Below, one piece after another: positions 37,596-46,807 of a DNA stretch of 64,000 nt. Origin of the DNA: Caldicellulosiruptor changbaiensis (GTDB lineage Bacteria; Bacillota; Thermoanaerobacteria; Caldicellulosiruptorales; Caldicellulosiruptoraceae); contig NZ_CP034791.1 in NCBI RefSeq assembly GCF_003999255.1, forward strand, positions 307,501 to 371,500, read 5' to 3'. Position 1 is the stretch's first letter; every line of letters starts with the position of its first letter. The position numbers and the translations under genes are program-made. Below the pieces are notes generated by a model. It did no database searches. It was not told the origin of the DNA and was given only the letters and a program-made list of their open reading frames with translations.

Positions 37596-38174
37596 GTGAG
37601 TACAAAAAGTATTTGCTTAGTTTCTCTCTTTGCAGCTTTGACTGCTGTGGGAGCCTATATAAAAATTCCCATTCCTTATGTACCATTTACTCTTCAGCTT
37701 CTGTTTTGTGTATTAGCAGGACTTCTCTTAGGTCCTAAACTTGGAGCACTGTCACAGGTTGTTTATGTAGCAACAGGGCTTATTGGTATTCCAATCTTTG
37801 CAGAGGGTGGAGGTCCATTGTATATTTTTAAACCAACCTTTGGTTATCTAATTGGTTTTATCGTTTGTGCATATGTAACTGGCTATATATCGCATTTGAA
37901 GCAAAGCAGAAATATAAGTACGAACATAATAGGTTCATTGATTGGCTTGTTTTTTGTATACTTATTAGGGGTTAGTTACCTGTATGTAATTTATAACTTT
38001 TACCTAAAAATACCCAAAACCATTAGCTGGGCTTTATACTGGGGATTTTTAGTATGTGTGCCTGGAGATATATTTTTATGCATTGTTGCTTCCATTGTTG
38101 CAAAAAGATTAAAACCAATGTTAGAAAAAGTTTTGCTTATAAATGCAGGATATTTACAAGAAATCAAAGAATAG
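37596..38174 (+). CDS. bioY: biotin transporter substrate-binding component BioY
   Basis: 192 residues, strongly hydrophobic with about six membrane segments, and BioY signatures such as IKIPIPYVPFTLQ near the start and PTFGYLIGF in the middle. BioY is the S component of ECF-type vitamin importers; no ECF ATPase or T component adjoins, so it would share modules encoded elsewhere or act alone. The GTG at 37596 lies 8 bases after GGAGAGG; the ATG at 37566 lacks a good site. First gene of the biotin operon. Confidence 0.92.
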   Translation: MSTKSICLVSLFAALTAVGAYIKIPIPYVPFTLQLLFCVLAGLLLGPKLGALSQVVYVATGLIGIPIFAEGGGPLYIFKPTFGYLIGFIVCAYVTGYISHLKQSRNISTNIIGSLIGLFFVYLLGVSYLYVIYNFYLKIPKTISWALYWGFLVCVPGDIFLCIVASIVAKRLKPMLEKVLLINAGYLQEIKE

Positions 38175-38196
38175 TTTATCCAAGGAGAGGAAGAGA

Positions 38197-38928
38197 ATGA
38201 AGGCTGTTTACATTATTGGAACAGATACTGATGTTGGAAAGACATTTATATGTGCTGGACTCTGTTGGGCTTTAAAGGAAAAAGGATATAACATAGGATA
38301 TTTCAAGCCAGTACTAAGTGGTGCTAAAAGAAGAGGAAAGATGCTAATACCTCAAGATACAGAATTTGTAGTTAATTTTGCAAAAATAGAGGGGGATATT
38401 TACAGACTCACACCATTTATATTTGAAAAACCAGCCTCTCCTCATATAGCCGCAAGTGATGAAAATATAGATATTAATGTTTATCAAATAAAACAAACCT
38501 TTGAAGATTTATCACAGAACTACGAATTCGTAGTAATTGAAGGTTGTGGTGGATTGGCAGTGCCACTGAAAGAAGAGAAAAACCAATTTTATATGCAATA
38601 TCAATTGATAAAAGAAATTTGCAACAATGTTATATTGGTTACAACAACAAAGCTGGGTACAATTAATCACACTCTCTTGACAGTTGAATTTGCAAAAGCT
38701 TACGGACTTTGTTTAAAGGGGATCATAGTGAATATGTATAAGAATGAACCTGATGAAGATAAGGTAATAAATACAATAGCAAAGTTTACCAATATTCCAA
38801 TATTAGCCAAAGTAGACTTTATAAATGATTTTCCAAGTGATGTAGATGAGAATAAATTTAAAAATGTTTTTAAAAAATGCTTTGATGATAGGGCAATAAT
38901 GAAGATAATGGGGGTTTTTGAATGTTAA
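38197..38928 (+). CDS. bioD: dethiobiotin synthetase
   Basis: 243 residues. The N-terminal P-loop is [10 protein letters not shown] (about residues 8-17), with the conserved [12 protein letters not shown] motif in the middle. It carboxylates 7,8-diaminopelargonate to dethiobiotin using ATP, in the cytoplasm. The ATG at 38197 follows GGAGAGG by 6 bases and lies 22 bases after bioY. The last codons overlap the start of bioA. Confidence 0.95.
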   Translation: MKAVYIIGTDTDVGKTFICAGLCWALKEKGYNIGYFKPVLSGAKRRGKMLIPQDTEFVVNFAKIEGDIYRLTPFIFEKPASPHIAASDENIDINVYQIKQTFEDLSQNYEFVVIEGCGGLAVPLKEEKNQFYMQYQLIKEICNNVILVTTTKLGTINHTLLTVEFAKAYGLCLKGIIVNMYKNEPDEDKVINTIAKFTNIPILAKVDFINDFPSDVDENKFKNVFKKCFDDRAIMKIMGVFEC

Positions 38929-40271
38929 ATGAATGGCAACAAAGAGATTTAAAGTATATTTGGCATCCCTGTTCACAAATGAAAGATTATGAAGAGCTAC
39001 CGCCTATCGTTATAGAAAGGGGCCAGGGAGTATGGCTATACGATGTTGAAGGAAATAGATATCTTGATGCAATTTCTTCATGGTGGACAAATCTTTTTGG
39101 ACATTGTAATAAAAGATTAAATGATGCTCTCAAAGCTCAAGCAGACAAGTTAGAACATGTAATATTTGCAAACTTTTCACACAAACCAGCTATTGAATTG
39201 TCTCAAAAATTAGTTAAAATAACCCCAAATGGATTGGAAAAAGTATTCTTTTCTGATGATGGATCAACGTCTGTCGAAGTTGCTCTTAAGATGAGTTTTC
39301 AATATCATCAACAGAAGGGGAATTATACAAAGGTAAAGTTTGCATGTTTTACAAATTCATATCATGGAGAAACCTTAGGGGCATTGTCTGTTGGAAGTAT
39401 AGATCTGTATTCAAAGATATATAAACCCATTATGAAGGAATCCATAAAAATTCAAGGTCCTGATTGTTTTAGATGTGAATACCACAAAACAAGGTATAGC
39501 TGCAATGTAGAATGTTTTGAAGAAGTAGAAAAGATTTTAGAAAAGCACCATAAAGAGATTTGTGCTGTGATAATTGAGCCAATTATCCAATGTGCAGGTG
39601 GCATGAAAATTTACCCACCTAAATTTTTAAAGCTATTGCGAGAAGCCTGCACCAGCTATGATGTTCATCTCATTGCAGATGAGGTAGCTGTTGGATTTGG
39701 TAGAACAGGAAAGATGTTTGCATGTGAACATGCAGGAATAACTCCAGACTTTTTATGTTTATCAAAAGGTTTGACTGCTGGGTATATGCCATTGGCAGTA
39801 ACACTTACAACTCAAGAAATTTTTGATGCGTTTTATGCTGACTATATAGACCTAAAAGCTTTTTTGCATAGCCATAGCTACACAGGAAATCCTCTTGCTT
39901 GTGCAGTTGCTTTAGAATCATTAAAAATCTTTGAGGAATACAATGTCCTCAAGAAAATAAATGAAAAAGCAACCTACCTTGAGGAGCTTGCTAGAGAAAC
40001 TTTTGATAACCATAGGTTTGTGGGTGAGTATAGGCAATTTGGATTTATTGGAGCAATTGAGCTTGTTGAAGATAAGGCTACTAAAAAGGAATTTGATTGG
40101 AGAAAGAGAGTGGGATATCACATTTATAAAACTGCTTTGAAGAAAGGGTTGCTTATTCGTCCTCTTGGAAATGTAATATATTTTATGCCTCCTTTTGTTA
40201 TTGAAAAAGATGAAATTGATTTTATGGTTAGGAATACTCTTGAAGCAATAAATCAATTTTTTGGACTGTAG
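38922..40271 (+). CDS. bioA: adenosylmethionine-8-amino-7-oxononanoate aminotransferase
   Basis: 449 residues, a class III PLP aminotransferase. It opens [20 protein letters not shown], typical of BioA. Further landmarks are [44 protein letters not shown] and the PLP lysine in [13 protein letters not shown]. It converts 7-keto-8-aminopelargonate to diaminopelargonate with S-adenosylmethionine as amino donor. The ATG overlaps the bioD stop by a few bases. Genes for the earlier steps (bioF, bioW/bioC) are not in the window. Confidence 0.95.
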   Translation: MLNEWQQRDLKYIWHPCSQMKDYEELPPIVIERGQGVWLYDVEGNRYLDAISSWWTNLFGHCNKRLNDALKAQADKLEHVIFANFSHKPAIELSQKLVKITPNGLEKVFFSDDGSTSVEVALKMSFQYHQQKGNYTKVKFACFTNSYHGETLGALSVGSIDLYSKIYKPIMKESIKIQGPDCFRCEYHKTRYSCNVECFEEVEKILEKHHKEICAVIIEPIIQCAGGMKIYPPKFLKLLREACTSYDVHLIADEVAVGFGRTGKMFACEHAGITPDFLCLSKGLTAGYMPLAVTLTTQEIFDAFYADYIDLKAFLHSHSYTGNPLACAVALESLKIFEEYNVLKKINEKATYLEELARETFDNHRFVGEYRQFGFIGAIELVEDKATKKEFDWRKRVGYHIYKTALKKGLLIRPLGNVIYFMPPFVIEKDEIDFMVRNTLEAINQFFGL

Positions 40272-40279
40272 ATGTACTA

Positions 40280-40333
40280 AATAAAAACAAAACTTAAGGG
40301 ACTATCCGAAAAGAACAGGGATAGCCCCTTTAA
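40280..40333 (-). terminator. terminator after bioB (between convergent bio genes)
   Basis: TTAAGGGACTATCC (40294-40307) pairs with GGATAGCCCCTTTAA (40319-40333), with a mismatch and a bulge. On the minus strand it is followed by a T-rich run, so it mainly ends the bioB transcript; it may also help stop bioA transcription. Confidence 0.6.
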
Positions 40334-40370
40334 CCAACAATACTTAATAGTTAAGCTTTTGGATATTACT

Positions 40371-41363
40371 TTAAACTTCTAAGCCTAAACTCTCTAACAT
40401 CTCTACCTTCTCTTTTATTCCCATCCCTTGTGTTGTAAGATAGTTTCCTACCATGCAACCGTTTATACCACATTTGTATGCTATCTTTTCCATATCCTTT
40501 AGTGCATTTTCTTTCCCGCCTGCGAGAAGAATGGTCTTCCTTGGTAGTATAATTCTAAATAGTGCCAGGGTGATAAAAATTTCATTTTGGTCCATGATCT
40601 TCATATCTTCAAAAGGTGTGCCTTTTATTGGATTTAAAATATTAATAGGAACAGAATCAACCTCTAATTCTCGTAGTTCAAATGCAAGCTTAATTCTCTC
40701 AATCATATCCTCGCCCATTGAAATTATTCCACCACTGCAGATTTCAAGGCCTGTCTCTTTTGCAATCTTTAAAGTCTCAATCTTTTGTGCTTGGGTATGA
40801 GTTGAGCATATATTTTTAAAATATGTACTTGATGTCTCTAAATTGTTGTGGTACCTTGTAACCCCTGCTAACATGAGTTTTTTTGCTCTTTCTTTTGTGA
40901 GAAAACCTAAAGAAGCACATAGATAGATATCATAATTTTTTGAAATATAAGAAATAATATCTATAATCCTTTCGAATTCAGAGTCGTTCAGTTCTCCACC
41001 GCTTGTGACTAAGGAAAATCTTTTTACAGGAAAAGCGATAATATCTTCCAAATATTCTATAACCTCGTCAACTGATGCCACGTCTTTTATTTCAATCTTG
41101 CAACTATGATAAATAGATTGAGAACAAAATTTACAATCTTCTGTGCACATTCCCACCTTGGCAGGATAAATTGAACACAGTTCAATATTGTTTTTAAAAT
41201 AATACCTTTTAATTGTATCTGCAAGGTTTTTCACAAGATCAAAGTCATGCTTTGCAATTTCGTAAAGCATAGTTGCTTCACTAATATCAATATCCTGCTC
41301 ATATTCTATTATCTTCTTTTCAATTTCTTTTGCAAATTGAACTGATTGAAGAAAGTTTAGCAT
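40371..41363 (-). CDS. bioB: biotin synthase
   Basis: 330 residues, radical SAM enzyme. The iron-sulfur motif CTEDCKFC (CxxxCxxC) is followed by CSQSIYHSC, and the [20 protein letters not shown] and AGGKENAL stretches are typical of BioB. It inserts sulfur into dethiobiotin. The ATG at 41363 is preceded after 11 bases by GGAG; the ATG at 41384 has no site. The gene converges on bioYDA and has its own BirA-type operator. Confidence 0.95.
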   Translation of the reverse strand: MLNFLQSVQFAKEIEKKIIEYEQDIDISEATMLYEIAKHDFDLVKNLADTIKRYYFKNNIELCSIYPAKVGMCTEDCKFCSQSIYHSCKIEIKDVASVDEVIEYLEDIIAFPVKRFSLVTSGGELNDSEFERIIDIISYISKNYDIYLCASLGFLTKERAKKLMLAGVTRYHNNLETSSTYFKNICSTHTQAQKIETLKIAKETGLEICSGGIISMGEDMIERIKLAFELRELEVDSVPINILNPIKGTPFEDMKIMDQNEIFITLALFRIILPRKTILLAGGKENALKDMEKIAYKCGINGCMVGNYLTTQGMGIKEKVEMLESLGLEV

Positions 41364-41411
41364 TTTGTATTCATCTCCAATCATGACAATGTTAGTGACA
41401 CTATGTTATAT

Positions 41412-41463
41412 ATGATACCACACCACAAATAAATAGTAAACCAAAACATACATTCTTGTTTAC
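41412..41463 (-). promoter_or_regulatory. BirA-type operator and promoter of bioB
   Basis: GTAAACC (41436-41442), 14 bases, TGTTTAC (41457-41463) is the same two-arm site with the same spacing as before bioY. On the minus strand TTTACT (41440-41435), 17 bases, TATCAT (41417-41412) form a promoter whose -35 lies within the operator. Confidence 0.8.
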
Positions 41464-41480
41464 TGATATAAAAATAAAAA

Positions 41481-41573
41481 TGGCGGAGAGAGTGGGATTT
41501 GAACCCACGGTACCCCTTTTGGGGGTACACACGATTTCCAGTCGTGCGCCTTCGACCACTCGGCCATCTCTCC
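41481..41573 (-). tRNA. tRNA-Ser (anticodon GGA)
   Basis: A complete class II tRNA on the minus strand. The acceptor stem GGAGAGA pairs with TCTCTCC, discriminator G and encoded CCA follow. It has a GCCGAGTGGTCGAAGGC D-arm, an anticodon loop CTGGAAA with GGA, a long variable arm (GTACCCC/GGGGTAC) and the GGTTCAAATCC T-arm. 93 bases including CCA. Confidence 0.97.
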
Positions 41574-41755
41574 GCCTCTTTTTTCTTCACTTTATCTATT
41601 ATAAGATATCTTTTGAGTTTTGACAAGGGTAGTTGCAAATTCCACTTCTAAGGCTTAAAAGTCTTTTTAGAGAGAATTAATAAGAAAAATAGTCAAAACT
41701 CTAAAGATAGTGAGTTATTAACCGGTATTTTTGAAAAATTGCCTCATTTGGCTTA

Positions 41756-41828
41756 TTGACATATTTAAAAAAACACTTTATAATATTTATCCCCCTCTAT
41801 TTACAAAAAAAAAGAATAGTGATATAAT
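41756..41828 (+). promoter_or_regulatory. two tandem consensus promoters upstream of veg
   Basis: Promoter 1: TTGACA (41756-41761), 17 bases, TATAAT (41779-41784). Promoter 2: TTTACA (41800-41805), 17 bases, TATAAT (41823-41828). Both -10 boxes and both spacings are ideal, so expression should be high. The leader to the start codon is about 85 bases. I see nothing else in the 340 bases between the tRNA and veg. Confidence 0.85.
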
Positions 41829-41917
41829 AATTATGTTTTTAAATGTAGCAAAATGGTGAATAATGTCAATGTAGCTTTCAAATTAAATAATTTTTTAAGA
41901 GGGGCAGTGATGTTAAG

Positions 41918-42190
41918 GTGGTTGATAAGCTACACCTTCAGCAGATCAAAAAGGACATTGAGGCCCTCAAAGGCGAAAAAGTACTTGTGCGTGCAAACAA
42001 AGGACGCAAAAAAATGATTGAAGTAGAAGGTATCTTGGAGAACACTTATTCAAATATCTTTGTTGTCAAGTTCCCGATTGACAGAGAGTGCAAGCAGTTC
42101 AGGTGTGTGACCTATACCTATTCAGACCTCATAACAAATACAGTTGAGATAATTCTTTGTAGGACAAATACAAAGGTAAATGTTATGTAG
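41918..42190 (+). CDS. veg: Veg family protein
   Basis: 90 residues, matching Veg/DUF1021: KGEKVLVRANKGRKKMIEVE, GILENTYSNIFVVKF and YTYSDLITNTVEIIL. Veg is a small, highly expressed cytoplasmic protein of Firmicutes, linked to biofilm gene control in Bacillus subtilis. The start is GTG; the binding site just upstream is weak (GAGGGG lies further up), so the start may be off by a few codons. A strong terminator follows, making it a single-gene unit. Confidence 0.9.
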   Translation: MVDKLHLQQIKKDIEALKGEKVLVRANKGRKKMIEVEGILENTYSNIFVVKFPIDRECKQFRCVTYTYSDLITNTVEIILCRTNTKVNVM

Positions 42191-42258
42191 AAAACGGCTT
42201 TTTATCAATTTTGCTTGTACGTTTTAATTATAACCAAAAATATCGATTTGTCAACACT

Positions 42259-42306
42259 TAAAAAAGAGCTTATTCTGAGGTTGTGAGAATAAGCTCTTTT
42301 TTTATT
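42259..42306 (+). terminator. terminator after veg
   Basis: AAAAAGAGCTTATTCT (42261-42276) pairs with AGAATAAGCTCTTTTT (42286-42301), 9-base loop, T run. Confidence 0.92.
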
Positions 42307-42381
42307 TTACATATTATCCGGACGTCCCTGCATATATTTTATTAGAGAAAAGATGAGTTTATATGGAGGTTAACTTTAAAA

Positions 42382-43917
42382 TTGGATAAAAGGTATGAAA
42401 AGATTGAGTACATGAACGTGTATGGGTCAGACTCGCAAAAAGTTATTGTAGAAGGGGAGATTTTACTTCCTGAGATAAAGCCCGATGTCCTAAAAGTATT
42501 GCAGACAGATGCAGATGTTTTTATCACAAGCGTAGAGGTTTTGAATGATAGGGTGGTGGTTCAGGGTGAGGTGGATTTTAGAATAATTTACCTTTCAAAT
42601 GACCCGCTTAAGAAAATCTCGTTTGTTTCAAGCTGTGCCGAGTTTTCTAAGGTGTTTGATATGGTGGGAGTAAGACCTGGTATGGCATATGAGGTAAAAG
42701 ATGACCTTATATACAGCTATTGCTCGGCACTTAGCCCAAGAAAACTTTCAGCAAAAACAATAGTTGAGATTAGCCTTTTGGTCAAATCGGCAACCTCAAT
42801 TGAGTATTTGAACCATATTGAAGATGAATCGCTAAGGTTCCTAAAAGAAAGAATTACTATTTCCAATCCAATTACATTTACAGAGCAAATTACTAAAAAG
42901 GAAATCTTAGAGATTCCACAAGGAAAATCTTCAATCAGAGAGATTTTGCGCTCATTTGCAAGACTATCTGATAAGAATATTAAGTTTGACAGAAAGAAGC
43001 TTGCTATTGATTTGAAGATTGATATCAAGACTCTTTATTCTCCTGACATAGGTCAAAATCCTCTTGAGATGGTTGAACATGAGATGTTTGCTGAACATTT
43101 TGTAGAACTTTCGAATATTCCAGATGACTTAGAACCTATTGTGAAGTTTTATATAAAGAGCTTTAAAGTTTCTCCCAAGACAGATGAGGTAGGGGAGCTA
43201 AGGAGAATTGAATATGACATTGTGGTTGAGGCAGAGATAGCATTCAATCAGCTTGAGACAATTGAACCTATTGTAGATGTTTATTCCACAATGTATGAAC
43301 TAAAAGAGTCAAAGAAGTTTTTGAACATAGAACAGTTTGTTGGAAAAACTCGGCAGGTACACACAATCAAAGAGGTAGTAGCTCTTCCAAGTGAACCAGA
43401 GCAGATTTTTTCGTTGTCTGGTAGAGTTGAAATTGACATGGTAAAGGCTGAAAAAGGTGCAGCTCAAGTAAAAGGTGTACTTGTTGTTTTTTTGATTTAT
43501 ATTTCAAAGGATGAGCAGGACATTATAAAAAGTGCAACCACACAAATTCCGTTTTCCATCAAGATTGACTTAGATGGAATTGAAGAGCAAGACAAGGTCT
43601 ATGATGATATTGATATTGAAAACCTGTCATTTTCTATCTTGTCAGCAAACGAAGTTGAAACAAGGGCGCATCTGGCAGTTGAACTTTGGGCAAAACGCTC
43701 TGTAAATGTGGAGATCATAAGTGATGTGCAGATGCTCGAAAAGATAGAAAAAGAGGACGAGAGACTTGCCTCAATTTACATCTACACAGTTCAGAAAGGA
43801 GATACCCTCTGGAAAATCGCCAAAAAGTACAAAACCACAGTTGAAAAGCTAATGAGTTTTAATCAATTAGAAGATGCTGAAATTTTTCCTGGTCAAAAAC
43901 TTTTGATAGTAAGATAA
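42382..43917 (+). CDS. SPOCS (DUF3794)-LysM protein
   Basis: 511 residues. Three DUF3794/SPOCS-type beta domains (about 5-140, 160-300, 310-440), with repeated VVVQGEVDFRIIYL-like strands, are followed by a C-terminal LysM domain (VQKGDTLWKIAKKYKTTVEK, about residues 465-511). There is no signal peptide. This architecture belongs to spore-coat or cortex-associated proteins of Clostridia-like Firmicutes. The TTG start follows GGAGGT by 11 bases. The finding sits oddly with the description of Caldicellulosiruptor as non-sporing. Confidence 0.85.
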   Translation: MDKRYEKIEYMNVYGSDSQKVIVEGEILLPEIKPDVLKVLQTDADVFITSVEVLNDRVVVQGEVDFRIIYLSNDPLKKISFVSSCAEFSKVFDMVGVRPGMAYEVKDDLIYSYCSALSPRKLSAKTIVEISLLVKSATSIEYLNHIEDESLRFLKERITISNPITFTEQITKKEILEIPQGKSSIREILRSFARLSDKNIKFDRKKLAIDLKIDIKTLYSPDIGQNPLEMVEHEMFAEHFVELSNIPDDLEPIVKFYIKSFKVSPKTDEVGELRRIEYDIVVEAEIAFNQLETIEPIVDVYSTMYELKESKKFLNIEQFVGKTRQVHTIKEVVALPSEPEQIFSLSGRVEIDMVKAEKGAAQVKGVLVVFLIYISKDEQDIIKSATTQIPFSIKIDLDGIEEQDKVYDDIDIENLSFSILSANEVETRAHLAVELWAKRSVNVEIISDVQMLEKIEKEDERLASIYIYTVQKGDTLWKIAKKYKTTVEKLMSFNQLEDAEIFPGQKLLIVR

Positions 43918-43972
43918 AAAAGCTGCCTCACATGGTCATTCACCTTCTGGCTTTTTTGAGGCAGCTTTTTTC
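43916..43972 (+). terminator. terminator between convergent SPOCS-LysM and murC genes
   Basis: AAAAAGCTGCCTCA (43917-43930) pairs with TGAGGCAGCTTTTT (43957-43970) over a 26-base loop. T and A runs on both sides allow it to work in both directions. Confidence 0.85.
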
Positions 43973-45340
43973 TTATGATTTCACAGGTGATTTGTTAAGT
44001 ATTAACTCTATACACTTGTTTACATCACCCGCACCGATTGTTGCAACAATGTCACCCTTTTGAGCAGTATTCAATACATATTCTGCTATTTTTTCAAATT
44101 GATTTATATACTCACAGTCAACACCTGCTTTTTTGAGCTTTTCATATAAATCTTCTGAGCTAACACCATATACATTCTTTTCCCGCGCAGCATAGACATC
44201 AGTGACAATAACTTTGTCTGCTAAAGAAAGGCTTTTTACAAACCCTTCCATGAGACTTTTGAGTCTACTAAATGTATGTGGCTGAAAGATTACAATAACT
44301 TTTTCTTTGGCTAATTTTCTCAACGTCCTAAGTGTTGCTTCTATTTCAGTAGGGTGGTGAGCATAGTCATCATAAAGGAGTATGCCGTCAATTTCACCTA
44401 ATTTCTCGAGCCTTCGAGATGCGCCACAAAATTCAAAAATAGCTTCTTTGATAGTATTTTTATCAATTCCCAATGTGTATGCAACTGAAAAAGCTGCTAA
44501 GCTATTATACACATTGTGAAATCCAGGGATATTAAGTTTAATATGGCAAAGATGTTTAAAATCTTTGTTAACAACATCAAATTCATAATAGCCATTGCAG
44601 GAAGTTATATTGTCTGCCCAAAAATCTGCCTTTGTTTTGGTGGAAAAATATATTACATTTTGCTTTAAATTACTTGCAACTGAATAAACATTCTCATCGT
44701 CAAGATTTGCAACAATAAATCCGTTTTGGGGAATTTTGAGAGCAAACTTTCTGAAGGAGTCTTTGATTGACTCTATATCCTTAAAATAGTCCAAATGGTC
44801 ATTGTCAATGTTCAAAATTACACCAATGCTTGGATTGAACTTTAAAAAGCTATCGACATATTCACATGCCTCAACAACTAAATACTCACTTGAACCAATA
44901 CAGAAATTTCCACCAAGCTGTTTTACAAATGCTCCAACCAAGACTGTAGGATTTAAAAGAGCTTTTTTTAAAATGTATCCTATCATTGAAGTAGTAGTAG
45001 TTTTTCCATGTGTGCCAGAAACTGCTATAACATTTTTATAATCTTTCATGAGCATTCCTAAAAACTCAGCTCTCTCATAAACTTTAAGCCCCAACCTCTT
45101 CGCCTTTACAAGTTCTGGGTTGTCTTTTGAAATGGCCGCTGTGTAAATTATTATCTCATCACCTTTTATGTGATTTTCATCATGTCCTATATATACATTA
45201 ATTCCCTTTTCCCTTAGCATTCTCGTGGTTTTGCTCTCTTGCATATCAGAACCTTCTACAATATGTCCATGATTTTTAAGAATGAGTGCGATTGCACTCA
45301 TCGATATTCCACCAATGCCGATTAAAAAGAATTTATTCAT
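43973..45340 (-). CDS. murC: UDP-N-acetylmuramate--L-alanine ligase
   Basis: 455 residues. N-terminal nucleotide-binding GIGGISMSAIA, the ATP loop SGTHGKTTTTSM (about residue 107), LNIDNDHLDYF, and DDYAHHPTEIEATLRTLR are all Mur ligase landmarks, and YAHHPTEI is typical of MurC. It adds L-alanine to UDP-MurNAc in peptidoglycan synthesis. The ATG at 45340 follows GGAGGT by 10 bases; the longer frame to 45391 lacks a start signal. Divergent from purR, with about 200 bases between. Confidence 0.96.
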   Translation of the reverse strand: MNKFFLIGIGGISMSAIALILKNHGHIVEGSDMQESKTTRMLREKGINVYIGHDENHIKGDEIIIYTAAISKDNPELVKAKRLGLKVYERAEFLGMLMKDYKNVIAVSGTHGKTTTTSMIGYILKKALLNPTVLVGAFVKQLGGNFCIGSSEYLVVEACEYVDSFLKFNPSIGVILNIDNDHLDYFKDIESIKDSFRKFALKIPQNGFIVANLDDENVYSVASNLKQNVIYFSTKTKADFWADNITSCNGYYEFDVVNKDFKHLCHIKLNIPGFHNVYNSLAAFSVAYTLGIDKNTIKEAIFEFCGASRRLEKLGEIDGILLYDDYAHHPTEIEATLRTLRKLAKEKVIVIFQPHTFSRLKSLMEGFVKSLSLADKVIVTDVYAAREKNVYGVSSEDLYEKLKKAGVDCEYINQFEKIAEYVLNTAQKGDIVATIGAGDVNKCIELILNKSPVKS

Positions 45341-45440
45341 TAAAAAACTTACCTCCAACAACAGAAATTTTTTCAATATTGAAACTATCATACATTTTAT
45401 ATTATACTTCTTTTTTGTTTGAATTGTTAAAATAATTTTA

Positions 45441-45496
45441 ACTTATCGAACGTTCATTTAATTTTTCTTTATGTCATTCGGTAAGTGTGATATAAT
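45441..45496 (+). promoter_or_regulatory. purR promoter with PurBox-like inverted repeat
   Basis: An extended -10 (TGATATAAT, 45488-45496) lies about 45 bases before purR. Upstream, ACTTATCGAA (45441-45450) and TTCGGTAAGT (45477-45486) form an inverted repeat with CGAA/TTCG cores, similar to paired PurBoxes bound by PurR. Autoregulation is inferred. Confidence 0.5.
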
Positions 45497-45542
45497 TATT
45501 CTCAATATTGGGGTTTTTTATTTTGGAGGTGCAAAGTTTAGA

Positions 45543-46361
45543 ATGGAAAAGGCAGGAAAAGCCGAAAGGCTTATATATATTACTAATATCTTAACGCAAA
45601 ATCCAATGAAAGTTTTTAGTTTAAGTTTTTTTTGTGAGAAATTGAACTGTGCTAAATCTACTTTGAGTGAAGATATTGACCTCATCTCAAAAGTGTTTGT
45701 TGAGACAGGACAAGGTCGACTTGAGACAATAAGCGGTGCTGCTGGCGGTGTTTATTATATTCCGGTTATGAAGAAAGAGGAGGAGATAGAATTTTTGAAC
45801 TTTTTGAAAAATGAGCTTCAAAACCCAGAGAGAATTGTATCTGGCGGTTTTGTATATATAAACGACATTGTATTCAGCCCAGAGATAATTAAAAAGGCTG
45901 CAAAGATTTTTTTGAGGCTTTTTTTAGAAAAAGAAATAGACTATATTGCCACTGTTGAGGCGAAAGGAATTGCACTTGCATCTTATGTTGCACAGTATTT
46001 TAACAAACCATTAGTTGTTGCGCGAAGTGGAAGCAAGTTTACAGAAGGCTCGACAGTCAATATCTCATACATCTCAGGAACAACAGGGAAGATTGAGACA
46101 ATGACAATGGCAAAAAAGGCTATAAAAAGAGGCTCAAAGGTGCTCTTTATAGACGATTTTATGCGCGGTGGCGGTACTGTTCGTGGGATGAGAGATTTGC
46201 TCAGTGAATTTGAGTCCACATTGGTGGGAGTTGGGGTTTTGATTGCCACAAAGGATAAAAAAAGCATTGATATAGATTATAAAAGCCTTTTGATTTTAGA
46301 TACCCTTGATGCAGAAAACAAAAAGATTGAATTTTCGATAAATAATCAAGTAATTTCATAA
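45543..46361 (+). CDS. purR: pur operon repressor PurR
   Basis: 272 residues. An N-terminal winged helix (about 1-75, with FCEKLNCAKSTLSEDIDLI) precedes a phosphoribosyltransferase-like domain with the PRPP-binding motif VLFIDDFMRGGGTVRGM (about residues 200-216). This is the Gram-positive PurR, which represses purine genes when PRPP is low. The ATG at 45543 has GGAGGT 12 bases upstream; the longer frame from 45471 includes promoter sequence. It precedes spoVG, as in Bacillus subtilis. Confidence 0.94.
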   Translation: MEKAGKAERLIYITNILTQNPMKVFSLSFFCEKLNCAKSTLSEDIDLISKVFVETGQGRLETISGAAGGVYYIPVMKKEEEIEFLNFLKNELQNPERIVSGGFVYINDIVFSPEIIKKAAKIFLRLFLEKEIDYIATVEAKGIALASYVAQYFNKPLVVARSGSKFTEGSTVNISYISGTTGKIETMTMAKKAIKRGSKVLFIDDFMRGGGTVRGMRDLLSEFESTLVGVGVLIATKDKKSIDIDYKSLLILDTLDAENKKIEFSINNQVIS

Positions 46362-46412
46362 AATTTATATAAAATGCACTAAATTGAAAGGAAAATTTGT
46401 TGAAAATACTAA

Positions 46413-46439
46413 AGGGAAAGATAGAAAAATGTAGAATTA
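46413..46439 (+). promoter_or_regulatory. possible sigma-H promoter of spoVG
   Basis: AGGGAAA (46413-46419), 11 bases, then GTAGAATTA (46431-46439) resembles the sigma-H pattern (AGGAWWW, 11-12 bases, RNNGAATWW). spoVG of Bacillus subtilis uses sigma-H, which supports the reading. Confidence 0.35.
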
Positions 46440-46482
46440 TATAAACTAAACAGAAAGTAAAATTAACATGGAGGATGGGCTT

Positions 46483-46749
46483 ATGCAGGTGACAGATGTT
46501 AGGATTAGAAAGATTACAAATGAGGGCAGGATGAAGGCTATTGTATCTGTGACATTTGACAACTGTTTTGTTGTGCATGACATTAAGATTATCGAGGGGC
46601 AAAATGGATTATTTATTGCAATGCCGAGCAGAAAGACACCAGAGGGTGAATTCAAAGACATTGCACATCCCATAAACCAAGAGATGCGCGATATGGTTCA
46701 AAAAGCTGTAATTGAAAAATATGAAGCTGTTATTTCAGCTGGAGAATAA
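46483..46749 (+). CDS. spoVG: septation/regulatory protein SpoVG
   Basis: 88 residues, with the conserved [54 protein letters not shown] core. SpoVG is a small nucleic-acid-binding regulator found in sporing and non-sporing Firmicutes. The ATG at 46483 follows GGAGG by 8 bases; the ATG at 46468 overlaps that site. A strong terminator follows. Confidence 0.96.
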   Translation: MQVTDVRIRKITNEGRMKAIVSVTFDNCFVVHDIKIIEGQNGLFIAMPSRKTPEGEFKDIAHPINQEMRDMVQKAVIEKYEAVISAGE

Positions 46750-46761
46750 AGAACTAAAAAG

Positions 46762-46806
46762 AAAAGGTTTCTACCCGTAACAGAAAGAAAGGTAGAAACC
46801 TTTTTT
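46762..46806 (+). terminator. terminator after spoVG
   Basis: AAAAGGTTTCTACC (46762-46775) pairs with GGTAGAAACCTTTT (46791-46804) with a 15-base loop and T run. Confidence 0.9.
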
Positions 46807-46807
46807 G

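Noticed and set aside
41381-41638. Minus-strand frame of 85 codons
   Set aside because: It reads through tRNA-Ser and the bioB operator.
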